The notes under the pieces are model-generated. The model did not search any database, was not told the DNA's origin, and worked only from the letters and a program-made list of their open reading frames with translations. Below are positions 34,016 through 41,898 of a stretch of 64,000 bases of DNA, in pieces. Made by a program: the position numbers and the translations under genes. This DNA is from Roseovarius sp. A-2 (GTDB lineage Bacteria; Pseudomonadota; Alphaproteobacteria; Rhodobacterales; Rhodobacteraceae), in the NCBI RefSeq assembly GCF_002072155.1, contig NZ_BDIY01000002.1, forward strand, positions 1 through 64,000. Direction: 5' to 3'. How positions within the stretch are numbered: the stretch's first letter is position 1; each line of letters starts with the position of its first letter.

Positions 34016-34890
34016 TTTCTTACACCAGCCAGAGGGGCAGGGGGGCCACGCGGCGGACCGCTGAAGCATGCGAGGACGTTTCCGAGCAGCGCGACACCGT
34101 CGCGATCTGCATGAAAACACCACTGATCCTGTCCAAGCCCATAGCTAGCCCCTTCGAATTTCAGTTCGCGCGCCGGTTCGGACGAATGGGAAACCCATGC
34201 AAACTGTTCTGAGGTTCAAGCTACGACGTAATGAGCGTTCCGGGCAAATCGGGGATCACGATGCGCAGTCACTAGGGGCATATAGAAGCCTGTAACAAAT
34301 GAAACATTATGTTACCAAATCTAGCGTTCTATGGTGTCTATTCACCGAATGTCGAGGCTTCGACATGGTGAGATATCTACCCTCGCGAATTTTGTCGGCG
34401 CTGTCACTAGAGGGATATATCACCAAGAAGGGGGATATCCGGCCCGCCCGCTCGAAGATCGAGGCGGTCGGGCAGGGTGGCGCGCCCGGTTTGACCGGAG
34501 GCGCGGGACAAGGAAGTCTAGGGCGATGCTCGCAAGCTGCGCGTCGCCCTGGACAACCTTGTCTGACAGGGGAGAGACAAAAGGCTGATGGAAACCTTCG
34601 GACACACCCCCGCTTATGCGGGGACCCCCGTGCCCGAAACGCCTCTGGCTTTACAGCGCTTCCCTTTGAGGGTGCGCCTCCGGCGCTGCGAGAGGCGACG
34701 CCTGTGCACCGCTACCTGTTGGCGCTACATGCTTAGAAAGAAAGAGAGCCAGCGCGCGCGGGACGAACGCTAGGGCGTGCTGACTGGCTACCTGTAATTT
34801 CCAAGCGATGTACCGAAAATAACGTAGCGCTCTTTTTCAGAGCTTGGGCGGTGTTCCTTTACGCCGAGAAAGCGAACAGAACAAAAACAG
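34016..34890. other. Unassigned island region without a recognisable gene
   Basis: About 0.9 kb inside the right end. A 145-codon plus-strand frame from 34299 and several shorter frames exist, but none looks like a known protein, and the composition after 34590 resembles out-of-frame reading. An inverted repeat CCCCGC-TTAT-GCGGGG occurs near 34607-34622. The region could hold a degraded gene, a promoter for the integrase and its small partner, or a replication or regulatory site. Confidence 0.4.
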
Positions 34891-34913
34891 AATGTTTAGA
34901 CAAATGTTTAGAC
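34891..34913. repeat. Right-end tandem copies of AATGTTTAGAC
   Basis: Two perfect copies at 34891-34901 and 34903-34913, one base apart, lie 48-70 bp inside the intact tRNA-Cys. They match the motif at the left end, and both ends carry GCG-rich bases just after the motif. Confidence 0.55.
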
Positions 34914-34960
34914 GCGCCGTGTCGCGTTTTTCGAAAATCAGCTAAGTGATTGATTTTAAA

Positions 34961-35004
34961 TGGAGGCGAGTACCGGAATCGAACCGGTGTACACGGATTT
35001 GCAA
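34961..35004 (-). repeat. Right attachment site within tRNA-Cys
   Basis: This is the 44-bp part of tRNA-Cys that is repeated exactly at 29806-29849. The crossover must have happened within this identity block, somewhere between the anticodon loop and the CCA end. Confidence 0.88.
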
Positions 35005-35034
35005 TCCGCTGCGTCACCACTCCGCCAACTCGCC
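34961..35034 (-). tRNA. tRNA-Cys (GCA)
   Basis: The minus strand folds as a standard cloverleaf of 71 bases plus an encoded CCA. The acceptor strands are GGCGAGT and ACTCGCC, the anticodon loop reads TTGCAAA with anticodon GCA, and the T-arm carries GGTTCGATTCC. The discriminator is U, as usual for cysteine. Its 3' 44 bases form the right attachment site of the island, and insertion has kept the gene intact. Confidence 0.97.
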
Positions 35035-35191
35035 GTTCCAAGTGGTTGCGATGGGGTATCCGATCCGGGTCGGCTGTGCAAGTGGACAAAGTGGCGTTTT
35101 GACCATCGGGAGGCGGCCCATAGGCGTTGCTGCGGGGCGGGTTCTGTGTCAGAACCCCAAACATAGAACTTCGATTGCAAGAGTTTAGCTC

Positions 35192-35845
35192 ATGACCGAC
35201 TATGCCGCCCGGCGCACTGTTATGGTTGACACCCAGGTTCGCCCCTCCGATGTGACCAAATTTCCGATTATTGACGCGATGCTCGGCGTCCCGCGCGAGG
35301 CCTTCGTGCCGCAGCGCCTGCGTGAGGCGGCCTATCTGGGTGAGAACCTCGATCTGGGGGAGGGGCGGGTGATGCTCGATCCGCGCACCCTCGCCAAGAT
35401 GCTCGACGCACTGGATATCGAAGGCGACGATCTGGTGCTCGATATCGGCCCGGCCTTTGGCTATTCCTCGGCGGTGATTGCGCGTATGGCCGAGGCGGTT
35501 GTGGGGGTGGAGCGAGATGCCGCAGTTGTCGAGGAGGCACAGCGGATGCTCGTCGAACAGGGTGCCGACAATGTTATCATGCAGCAGGGCAATCTCGCCG
35601 ATGGCGCGCCGGATCACGGCCCCTATGACGTGATCCTCCTGCAGGGCGCGGTGGAGCATTTGCCCGAGGCGATCACCGGACAGCTCAAGGAGGGTGGGCG
35701 CATCGCCTGCATCTTTATGGACGGGACGCTTGGTGTGGTGCGGATCGGCTACAAGATCGACGGGCATGTGAACTGGCGCTACGCGTTCAATGCGGGGGCA
35801 CCGGTGTTGCCGGGCTTCGAGCGTCGCGCGGCCTTTACGCTTTGA
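35192..35845 (+). CDS. Protein-L-isoaspartate O-methyltransferase-like protein
   Basis: The 217-residue SAM-dependent methyltransferase is close to the normal Pcm length. It has MVDTQVRPSDVTKFPIIDAM and REAFVP typical of alphaproteobacterial members, the SAM motif LVLDIGPAFGYSSAVIARM (family GxGSGY) near residue 84, and VVGVERDAAVVEEAQ. The PIMT-specific substrate loop is reduced, so true isoaspartate repair is not certain. It is followed by the TolC-like gene. Confidence 0.82.
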   Translation: MTDYAARRTVMVDTQVRPSDVTKFPIIDAMLGVPREAFVPQRLREAAYLGENLDLGEGRVMLDPRTLAKMLDALDIEGDDLVLDIGPAFGYSSAVIARMAEAVVGVERDAAVVEEAQRMLVEQGADNVIMQQGNLADGAPDHGPYDVILLQGAVEHLPEAITGQLKEGGRIACIFMDGTLGVVRIGYKIDGHVNWRYAFNAGAPVLPGFERRAAFTL

Positions 35846-35879
35846 CAGGGATCGTGCGCCGCGCAGGACGGAGAGGGTC

Positions 35880-37289
35880 ATGATGGGCAGAACAAGACTT
35901 GGGTCTCTCGGAGCGGCGCTTGCCTTTGTCGCAACGCTCGCCGCGCCAACCGGCGCGCGGACCGAGACGCTGGCCGACGCGCTCGTGAGTGCATATGTCA
36001 ACAGCGGTCTTCTGGACCAGAACCGCGCGTTGTTGCGCTCCGCCGATGAGGATGTGGCGCAGGCGATTTCGGCGCTGCGGCCCATCATCGACTGGACCGC
36101 CGACATCTCTCGCGACTTCAGTCGGATCAGGAGCCTAGCCCGGACCCGCAAGAGCGGCACGACCTCGGCCAATATCGGGATCACCGGGGCGCTGTTGCTC
36201 TATGATTTCGGGCGCAGCGATCTTTTGGTAGAAGCGGCCAAGGAAACGGTGCTGGCCACGCGGCAAACCCTTGTCAGCGTCGAGCAGCTGGTGCTGCTGA
36301 CGGCCGTGCAGGCCTATATGAACGTCATTCGCAATCAGGAATTCGTGGCGCTACGGCAGAACAACCTGCGGCTTCTGCGAGAGGAATTGCGGGCGGCACG
36401 CGACCGGTTCGAGGTGGGCGAGGTGACGCGCACGGATGTGGCGCAGGCCGAATCCGCGGTAGCGCTCGCGCAAAGCGGTCTGGCGACTGCGCAGGGCGAT
36501 CTGACCCGCGCCATCGAGGAATTCCGTGAGGCGGTCGGGCGTGACCCCGGCCCCTTGCAGACACCGGGCGATCTGCCGGGGCTGGCGGGGGATGTGAGCG
36601 CGGCGAAATCGGTCGCGGTGCGGAAGCATCCCGATATCCTCGAGGCGCAGCGCAATGTCGCGGCGGCGGAGTTGAACATCAGTGCGGCCAAGGCGGCGAT
36701 GCGCCCGTCTGTCAATCTCACGACCCGGCTGGGCGTGGGCGAGAATCTCGACGATTCGGATTTTACGCGCAGCGGCAGTGTCGGGGTCGAGGTGACCGGG
36801 CCGATCTATCAGGGCGGTCGGCTGGCCTCCGAAGTGCGGCAGGCCATGGCGCAGCGCGACTCGCAGCGCGCGCAACTGCACCTGGTGGGGTTGCAGGTCA
36901 AGCAGGACGTGGGCAACGCCTATGCCAATCTGCGCGCCGCCCGCGCCAGCCGCGATGCCAGCCGCGAGGCGGTGCGCGCGGCAGAGGTGGCCTTTGAGGG
37001 CACGCGCGAGGAGGCCAAGCTGGGTGCGCGCACGACGCTGGATGTTCTGGATTCCGAGCAGGATCTGCTCGATGCTCAGGCCAATCTCATCTCGGCCAAT
37101 GCGGATGTGGTGATCGCGGCCTATTCGGTGCTGGCGGCGATCGGCGAATTGACGGCGCGCGAGCTCAATCTGAGCGTGCCGACCTATGACGCGTCGGCCT
37201 ATTACGATCTGGTCAAGACCGCGCCGGTGCCGATCAGCCCGCAAGGCCAGAAGCTCGACAAGGTGCTGCGCGCGCTCGGAAAGAACTGA
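35880..37289 (+). CDS. TolC-family outer-membrane efflux protein
   Basis: The 469-residue protein has a signal peptide (SLGAALAFVATLAAPTGARTE) and two TolC repeats rich in alanine helices: ETLADALVSAYVNSGLLDQNRALLRSADE at the start of the first, then VDVRTDVAQAESA-type and GARTTLDVLDSEQDLLDAQANLI motifs near the end of each repeat. It forms the outer-membrane channel of type I secretion or RND efflux. GGAG supports the first of two adjacent ATG codons. The inner-membrane partners are not adjacent. Confidence 0.92.
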   Translation: MMGRTRLGSLGAALAFVATLAAPTGARTETLADALVSAYVNSGLLDQNRALLRSADEDVAQAISALRPIIDWTADISRDFSRIRSLARTRKSGTTSANIGITGALLLYDFGRSDLLVEAAKETVLATRQTLVSVEQLVLLTAVQAYMNVIRNQEFVALRQNNLRLLREELRAARDRFEVGEVTRTDVAQAESAVALAQSGLATAQGDLTRAIEEFREAVGRDPGPLQTPGDLPGLAGDVSAAKSVAVRKHPDILEAQRNVAAAELNISAAKAAMRPSVNLTTRLGVGENLDDSDFTRSGSVGVEVTGPIYQGGRLASEVRQAMAQRDSQRAQLHLVGLQVKQDVGNAYANLRAARASRDASREAVRAAEVAFEGTREEAKLGARTTLDVLDSEQDLLDAQANLISANADVVIAAYSVLAAIGELTARELNLSVPTYDASAYYDLVKTAPVPISPQGQKLDKVLRALGKN

Positions 37290-37361
37290 AAACTTTTCGA
37301 AGCGGTTGTGCGAGACACCGCCCGAGGGTAAACTCGGGCGAGGCAAGAATGGTGGCAGAGC

Positions 37362-38264
37362 ATGTCCGACCCTGTGAAGAATGTGGATATTGAGGATGTG
37401 TTGTCCTCAATCCGGCGACTTGTCTCGAACGGTCCGGATGCGACCGGGCCGAAAGACGAGGCCATATCCGACAAGCTGGTTCTGACGCCCTCGCTGCGTG
37501 TGGACGAGAAAAATGCGCCGGATGCGTCAGCAGCGGACGAGATCGCGCGCCTGGACGAAGAGGCCCGGCAGCCGGAGCCAGATTACCCGGCATCGCAATA
37601 TGTGGCAGGGCCCGAGGCATCGCCGGATGCCGGGAAATGCCCTGACGACGTGGAAGAAAGCTCTGATTCCGGCGACGATACGCAGGAGCCGGACGCGGTG
37701 TCACAGATGGACCTGGTTGAGCAGCAAAACACCGGGCATGACGAGGCCGGAGAGCAGTATCCGGGCACAGATACCTCCGAACCGGATGATGAAGAGATCG
37801 ACCGTTTCCTCGGGGAGGTGACCTCGGCACTCGGCGCGCAGGCGGCCGAGTTCGAGGAGGAGGTTGCACAGCGCGAGGATCAATGGGAGCCGGACGGTGC
37901 CTCGGACGACGCCTATGCTGGCGGGCCTGTCGCCTCGGTCGAGTGGCAGGATGCGAGCGACGACGAGGCGGAGGATGATTTTGCGCCCTCATCTGACCCG
38001 GATATGGAGCCTGCGGACGAGGCGGCGTCCTATGCCTATGCGCGAAGCTGGGAGGCTACGGATGATGCCGGGCAGCGCGATGCGCCGGGCAACGCCTTCG
38101 ATTTCGACGATGCGGTGATCGACGAAGACACGTTACGCGACATGGTGGCCGAGATCGTGCGTCAGGAATTGCAGGGTACGCTCGGGGAGCGCATTACCCG
38201 TAACGTGCGCAAGCTGGTGCGGCGCGAGATCCACCGCGCCTTGACCAGTCAGGATTTCGAGTAG
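37362..38264 (+). CDS. PopZ-like (DUF2497-type) acidic protein
   Basis: The 300-residue protein has a short conserved N-terminal helix (VKNVDIEDVLSSIRRLVSNG), about 190 residues of very acidic, low-complexity linker rich in Asp, Glu, Ala, Pro and Ser, and a C-terminal helical region (DTLRDMVAEIVRQELQGTLG, then RKLVRREIHRAL). This three-part layout is that of PopZ, the cell-pole hub of alphaproteobacteria, in which the C-terminal helices assemble and the N-terminal helix binds clients. Sequence identity is too low by eye to be certain. Confidence 0.6.
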   Translation: MSDPVKNVDIEDVLSSIRRLVSNGPDATGPKDEAISDKLVLTPSLRVDEKNAPDASAADEIARLDEEARQPEPDYPASQYVAGPEASPDAGKCPDDVEESSDSGDDTQEPDAVSQMDLVEQQNTGHDEAGEQYPGTDTSEPDDEEIDRFLGEVTSALGAQAAEFEEEVAQREDQWEPDGASDDAYAGGPVASVEWQDASDDEAEDDFAPSSDPDMEPADEAASYAYARSWEATDDAGQRDAPGNAFDFDDAVIDEDTLRDMVAEIVRQELQGTLGERITRNVRKLVRREIHRALTSQDFE

Positions 38265-38288
38265 GCATCAGGGCCTGATCCGTCTCCT

Positions 38289-38309
38289 GCGGGGTGGGGG
38301 TGGCCCCGC
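38289..38309. terminator. GC hairpin between convergent genes
   Basis: GCGGGG at 38289-38294 pairs with CCCCGC at 38304-38309 around a 9-base loop, in the 56-bp gap between the PopZ-like gene and the converging hydrolase gene. No T-run follows on either strand, so it is a weak terminator candidate. Confidence 0.35.
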
Positions 38310-38320
38310 CCGGCCTTGTA

Positions 38321-39265
38321 TCATTCCCATTCCATCTGCTCGAAAACCCGACCCGCGTTCTTGGTGGCCAGCTCTTCAAACGTGTCGAGGTGGCGGTAGG
38401 GGGATTGATCAACGTAATAGGCGTCGGCAAGGTCGCCGCCGTCATCAATATGCTCGCCGATGCGCGCGCGCAGGTATTCCAGATAGCCCTTGGTATAGCG
38501 GCGCACCTGATCCATGTTGGTCGGGTGGCCATGACCGGGGATCACGTAGGTGGCACCCAGTGCCTCGAACTCGGCATCCCATGTCTCCAACCAGTCGCGG
38601 GTGATGGTCTCGGGAAAGATTGGCAGCATGCGTTCGTGAAACGCCATGTCGCCGGAGATCACGAGGCTCTGCCCGGGTAGCCAGATCACGATATCGCCGG
38701 GGCTGTGGGCGGGGCCGAGATAGCGCGCCTCGATGCGGTAATCGCCCATGTCGAGCGTGTAGGTGTCGCTAAAGGTCTCGGTCGGTGGCACCACTTTGGT
38801 GCCTTCGGCGCGCTCCTTGGTGATGCGGCGGGCGGTTTCGAGGTCGGTGCCGCCATATTGCTCGATCTCGTGCAGGGCGTCCTCATGCGCGATCACCGGC
38901 ACGCCCTGGGCCACCCAATAGGAATTGCCCAGCATGGCATGGCCCTGGCCATTCTCGTTGAACACATGGGTGACGGGCTGATCGGTGATCGCCTTGATCT
39001 CGGCATGTAGCGCTTCGGCGAGGCCATAAGAGGCCCCGCCATTGATCACCACCACCCCGTCGCCGGTGACGATGAAGCTGAGATTGTTGTTATGGCCTGC
39101 ATTCTCGTAGGTGGGGGGGGCGGTGGCCCCGATGGCGGACCAGACGCCGGGGATGAATTCCACCGGCTTGGAGTATAGCAGCGAGCCGGGATACTGATCT
39201 GCGATATCCTCGCTGGCGAGCGCGGGGGCTGCGGCGAAAAGGGCGGCTATGAGGAGGGTGCGCAT
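38321..39265 (-). CDS. Exported metallo-beta-lactamase-fold protein with an altered metal motif
   Basis: The 314-residue protein has a signal peptide (MRTLLIAALFAAAPALA) and the MBL fold of the quinoprotein-associated (SoxH-like) group. The usual HxHxDH motif is replaced by NENGQGH after PVTHVF, so two metal-ligand histidines and the aspartate are substituted. Other ligands remain: the histidine in GPAHSPGD, the aspartate in ISGDMAFHE, and the histidine of PGHGHPT. The start is set by the signal peptide, 4 bp after the preceding MBL gene. A modified mononuclear site or a non-catalytic role is possible. Confidence 0.82.
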   Translation of the reverse strand: MRTLLIAALFAAAPALASEDIADQYPGSLLYSKPVEFIPGVWSAIGATAPPTYENAGHNNNLSFIVTGDGVVVINGGASYGLAEALHAEIKAITDQPVTHVFNENGQGHAMLGNSYWVAQGVPVIAHEDALHEIEQYGGTDLETARRITKERAEGTKVVPPTETFSDTYTLDMGDYRIEARYLGPAHSPGDIVIWLPGQSLVISGDMAFHERMLPIFPETITRDWLETWDAEFEALGATYVIPGHGHPTNMDQVRRYTKGYLEYLRARIGEHIDDGGDLADAYYVDQSPYRHLDTFEELATKNAGRVFEQMEWE

Positions 39266-39269
39266 CGCC

Positions 39270-40184
39270 TCACACCTCCGCCACGAAGCGGTAGGCGTTG
39301 CCGTTGCGCTCCACCCGGCCAAGCCCGCCCTCGGGCAGGTGAAAGCCGACCATCGCCATTCTGTCGGTGGCCAGTTGGTCGAGCAGGCGCAGCCGCGTTG
39401 CGATCCCTTGATCGGCATCCTGATCCGAGCCGCTGGCCCAATCGGGGCGGGCAAGGGCGAGATGCCCGTTGCCGATGGCGTCACCGATGACCATCACCGC
39501 CTCCGACCCCTGCCGCAGTTCAAACGCCATGTGGCCGGGCGTGTGGCCGGGCGTGTCATGTGCCATGATGCCGGGCAGCACCTCTTGCCCGCCAGTGATG
39601 AATTCGATTCGGTCCTCTATCGCGGCCAGACGGCGTGCCGCGCCCACGGCAAAGCTCGCGCGCGCCGTGCCGATGGTGTCGACGGTGGCGGGGTCTGTCC
39701 AGTAGTCCCATTCGGCCTGACCGATCATGTGGGCCGCATTTGTGAAAACGGGGTCGTCGAAATCGTCAAGCACGCCCCAGAGATGATCGGGATGGGCATG
39801 GGTGAAGATGACATGGGTCACGTCATCCGGCGTCACGTTCACGGCGGCGAGCGCGTCGAGCAATTCACCGGCACTTGGCATGAAGGCATGGCCGGAACCC
39901 GCGTCGAACAGCACCGTGCGCGTGCCGTCGCGGTAGAGGGTGAGGTTGCAGGGTGGCGCGATCGTGTCACCGGTGATGCCGAATTCGGCCAGCACCGGCG
40001 CGGCCTTGGCCGGGTCGAGATCACCCAGCAGGAAATCGCGCGGCAGCACCAGATGCCCGTCGCTGAGCGTGGTGATCGTGGCCTGCCCAAGGGTTGTTTC
40101 GGTCGCGGAAAAGCCCGCGCGCGGCAGCCCACAGAGCGCGCCTGCGCCCATCGCCCCCAAAATCCGGCGTCTGGTGAATGTCAT
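39270..40184 (-). CDS. Tat-exported metallo-beta-lactamase-fold hydrolase
   Basis: The 304-residue protein begins with a twin-arginine signal (TRRRILGAMGAGALCGL) and has an intact HTHAHPDH metal motif, DTPGHTPGHMAFEL, GDAIGN and a final histidine in GFHLPEGGLG. It is therefore a dinuclear metal hydrolase folded before export. It is transcribed just ahead of the MBL protein with the altered motif, so the two may work as an active and a modified partner in the periplasm. The substrate is unknown. Confidence 0.88.
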   Translation of the reverse strand: MTFTRRRILGAMGAGALCGLPRAGFSATETTLGQATITTLSDGHLVLPRDFLLGDLDPAKAAPVLAEFGITGDTIAPPCNLTLYRDGTRTVLFDAGSGHAFMPSAGELLDALAAVNVTPDDVTHVIFTHAHPDHLWGVLDDFDDPVFTNAAHMIGQAEWDYWTDPATVDTIGTARASFAVGAARRLAAIEDRIEFITGGQEVLPGIMAHDTPGHTPGHMAFELRQGSEAVMVIGDAIGNGHLALARPDWASGSDQDADQGIATRLRLLDQLATDRMAMVGFHLPEGGLGRVERNGNAYRFVAEV

Positions 40185-40436
40185 GGCATCCTCCCTTAAA
40201 ATTCTAATTTATGAATATGATGCGCTGCGCGCCGCGAAAACACAAGAGGTTATGGATGCGCGTGGCGGTCAGCCCAACTGCAGGGACGGGGCGGGCCGAG
40301 AGGCCAAGATGAAGCGCATGGTCGCTGGCATGTCACCTGAATTGACATTTACAATACGTATTGTGAGATTTAAACTCACCATCAAAGGTAGAAGGGCCCC
40401 TGCGGGGCTTTGCCACTCAGCAGAAAGGACCCGCCC

Positions 40437-41120
40437 ATGGCCGAATCGCGCGCATCCAAGGCCTACGCCTCTTCGCCCTGCATGGCGCATGAGTTGGACC
40501 CGGCCTACCTTGATCCACCGGAGCAGGCGGCGGGCGTGATGCGCTGGCGGCGGGCCATGCGCGCGGAGTTGCGCGGCGCACGTTCCACCCTTGGGGTTGC
40601 CGCGCGGCAGGACCTGGAGCGTGCGTTGTCCGAACATCTGCACACGCTGATTGAGACACGGTTCGACGGCGCGCGGGGGCAGGTGCTGTCAACGTACTGG
40701 CCGATCAAGGGAGAGCCCGATCTACGGCCTTTTATGGCGACGCTGCATCGCGCGGGCGTTACCGTTGCCCTGCCGGTGGTGGAGCAGAAAGCAAGCCCTC
40801 TCACCTTTCGCCGCTGGACGCCCGAGGCCAAGATGATCCGGGGTGACTGGAACATTCCCGTGCCGCCGCCCGAAGCCGAAAAGCTGACGCCTGACATCAT
40901 GCTTGCGCCAGTCATCGGCTGGACCGACGAGGGATATCGTCTCGGCTACGGTGGCGGCTATTTCGACCGGACGCTGGCGGTCTGCCATCCGCGCCCGGCG
41001 ACAATCGGGATCGGGCTGACACAGGCGCGCCTTTCGACGATCTATCCGCAACCGCATGACATACCGCTCGATCTGATCGTGACCGAGGCGGGGGTGATGG
41101 CAGACAGGGGTGCGCATTGA
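40437..41120 (+). CDS. 5-formyltetrahydrofolate cyclo-ligase
   Basis: The 227-residue enzyme converts 5-formyl-THF to 5,10-methenyl-THF using ATP. The active-site motif GYRLGYGGGYFDRTLA and LAPVIGWTDEG are clear, with YWPIKGEPDLRP upstream. About 30 extra residues precede the first helix. AAAGGA supports the ATG at 40437. The 252 bp before it hold no recognisable feature beyond an AT-rich stretch near 40200-40220. Confidence 0.92.
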   Translation: MAESRASKAYASSPCMAHELDPAYLDPPEQAAGVMRWRRAMRAELRGARSTLGVAARQDLERALSEHLHTLIETRFDGARGQVLSTYWPIKGEPDLRPFMATLHRAGVTVALPVVEQKASPLTFRRWTPEAKMIRGDWNIPVPPPEAEKLTPDIMLAPVIGWTDEGYRLGYGGGYFDRTLAVCHPRPATIGIGLTQARLSTIYPQPHDIPLDLIVTEAGVMADRGAH

Positions 41121-41154
41121 GGAGCCTAGTCGAGCAGATGCGCGTTTTGCATTG

Positions 41155-41823
41155 ATGGGCTGGACCGAGTTTATTGTCGCGTTCGCCGTATTCTTCCTGA
41201 GCCATTCGGTCCCGGTGCGACCGCCCATCAAGAAGCGGATCGTGGCGCATGCAGGGCAACGCGGCTTCACGTTTGGCTATTCGGTATTGTCATTAGCGGT
41301 GCTGGTTTGGGTGATAGGCGCGGCGGGACGCGCGCCCTTCGTGCCGGTCTGGGATTGGACCCCGTGGCAGGCGCATGTGACGCTGACGTTGATGTTGGCG
41401 GCCTGTCTCATCCTTGGCCTTGCCGTCGCCCGGCCCAATCCGTTCTCGTTCGGTGGCGCGCGAAACGACCGGTTTGACGCGGCAAGGCCGGGGCTCGTGC
41501 GCTACATGCGGCATCCGCTTCTTGTGGCGACGGCGCTCTGGGCTGTCGGTCACTTGATCCCGAACGGCGATCTGGCGCATGTCATCCTGTTCGGTAGCTT
41601 TGCCGTATTCGCCCTGGCGGGTGGCAGGCTGATCGACCGGCGCAAACGGCGCGAGATGGGCGCAGACTGGCTCCGCGTGCGAGAGGCCGTCACCGCCGCG
41701 TCGCTTTGGCCGCGCCCGGCCAACTGGGGCGGTGCACTGGTGCGGCTTGGGCTGGGGGTCGGGCTTTACGCGGCGCTCATTGCCGCGCATCCGGCGGTTC
41801 TTGGCGTCTCGCCACTCGGCTAG
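41155..41823 (+). CDS. NnrU-family membrane protein
   Basis: The 222-residue protein has about six hydrophobic segments and the NnrU pattern: FIVAFAVFFLSHSVPVRPPI at the start, then RHPLLVATALWAVGHLIPNGD and DRRKRREMGADW. NnrU proteins are linked to nitrite and nitric-oxide metabolism in some bacteria, but many occur without denitrification genes, as here. A GTG upstream would add 15 residues; the ATG at 41155 directly precedes the first helix and is preferred. Confidence 0.85.
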   Translation: MGWTEFIVAFAVFFLSHSVPVRPPIKKRIVAHAGQRGFTFGYSVLSLAVLVWVIGAAGRAPFVPVWDWTPWQAHVTLTLMLAACLILGLAVARPNPFSFGGARNDRFDAARPGLVRYMRHPLLVATALWAVGHLIPNGDLAHVILFGSFAVFALAGGRLIDRRKRREMGADWLRVREAVTAASLWPRPANWGGALVRLGLGVGLYAALIAAHPAVLGVSPLG

Positions 41824-41898
41824 GCGCGCGCGCGGGCTGGACGCGCGCGCGTCACGCCGCTAAGCCCCTGCTGACGAAGGCGGCGAGAGGATCGACTG

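Larger units (their letters stand above)
29806..35004. mobile_element. Genomic island integrated into tRNA-Cys
   Basis: A 5.2-kb element is bounded by two identical 44-bp copies of the 3' half of tRNA-Cys (29806-29849 and 34961-35004). The right copy belongs to the intact tRNA. Between them are a tyrosine recombinase with a coupled small gene, a Septu-like ATPase/HNH pair, a decayed SNase-like gene and about 0.9 kb of unassigned sequence. The cargo around 30.7-32.7 kb is visibly richer in A and T than the flanking chromosome, as expected for acquired DNA. Confidence 0.88.

Noticed and set aside
34597..34630. Sequence around CCCCGC-TTAT-GCGGGG resembles a type I-E CRISPR repeat
   Set aside because: Only one unit is present. 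No second copy occurs at the expected distance of about 61 bp on either side and no cas gene is near, so it is a lone inverted repeat.
34299..34736. A 145-codon frame in the island
   Set aside because: Possibly real at its start, but the second half is rich in Pro, Arg and Gly without a pattern, has no ribosome site and no family I recognise; kept only as part of the unassigned region.
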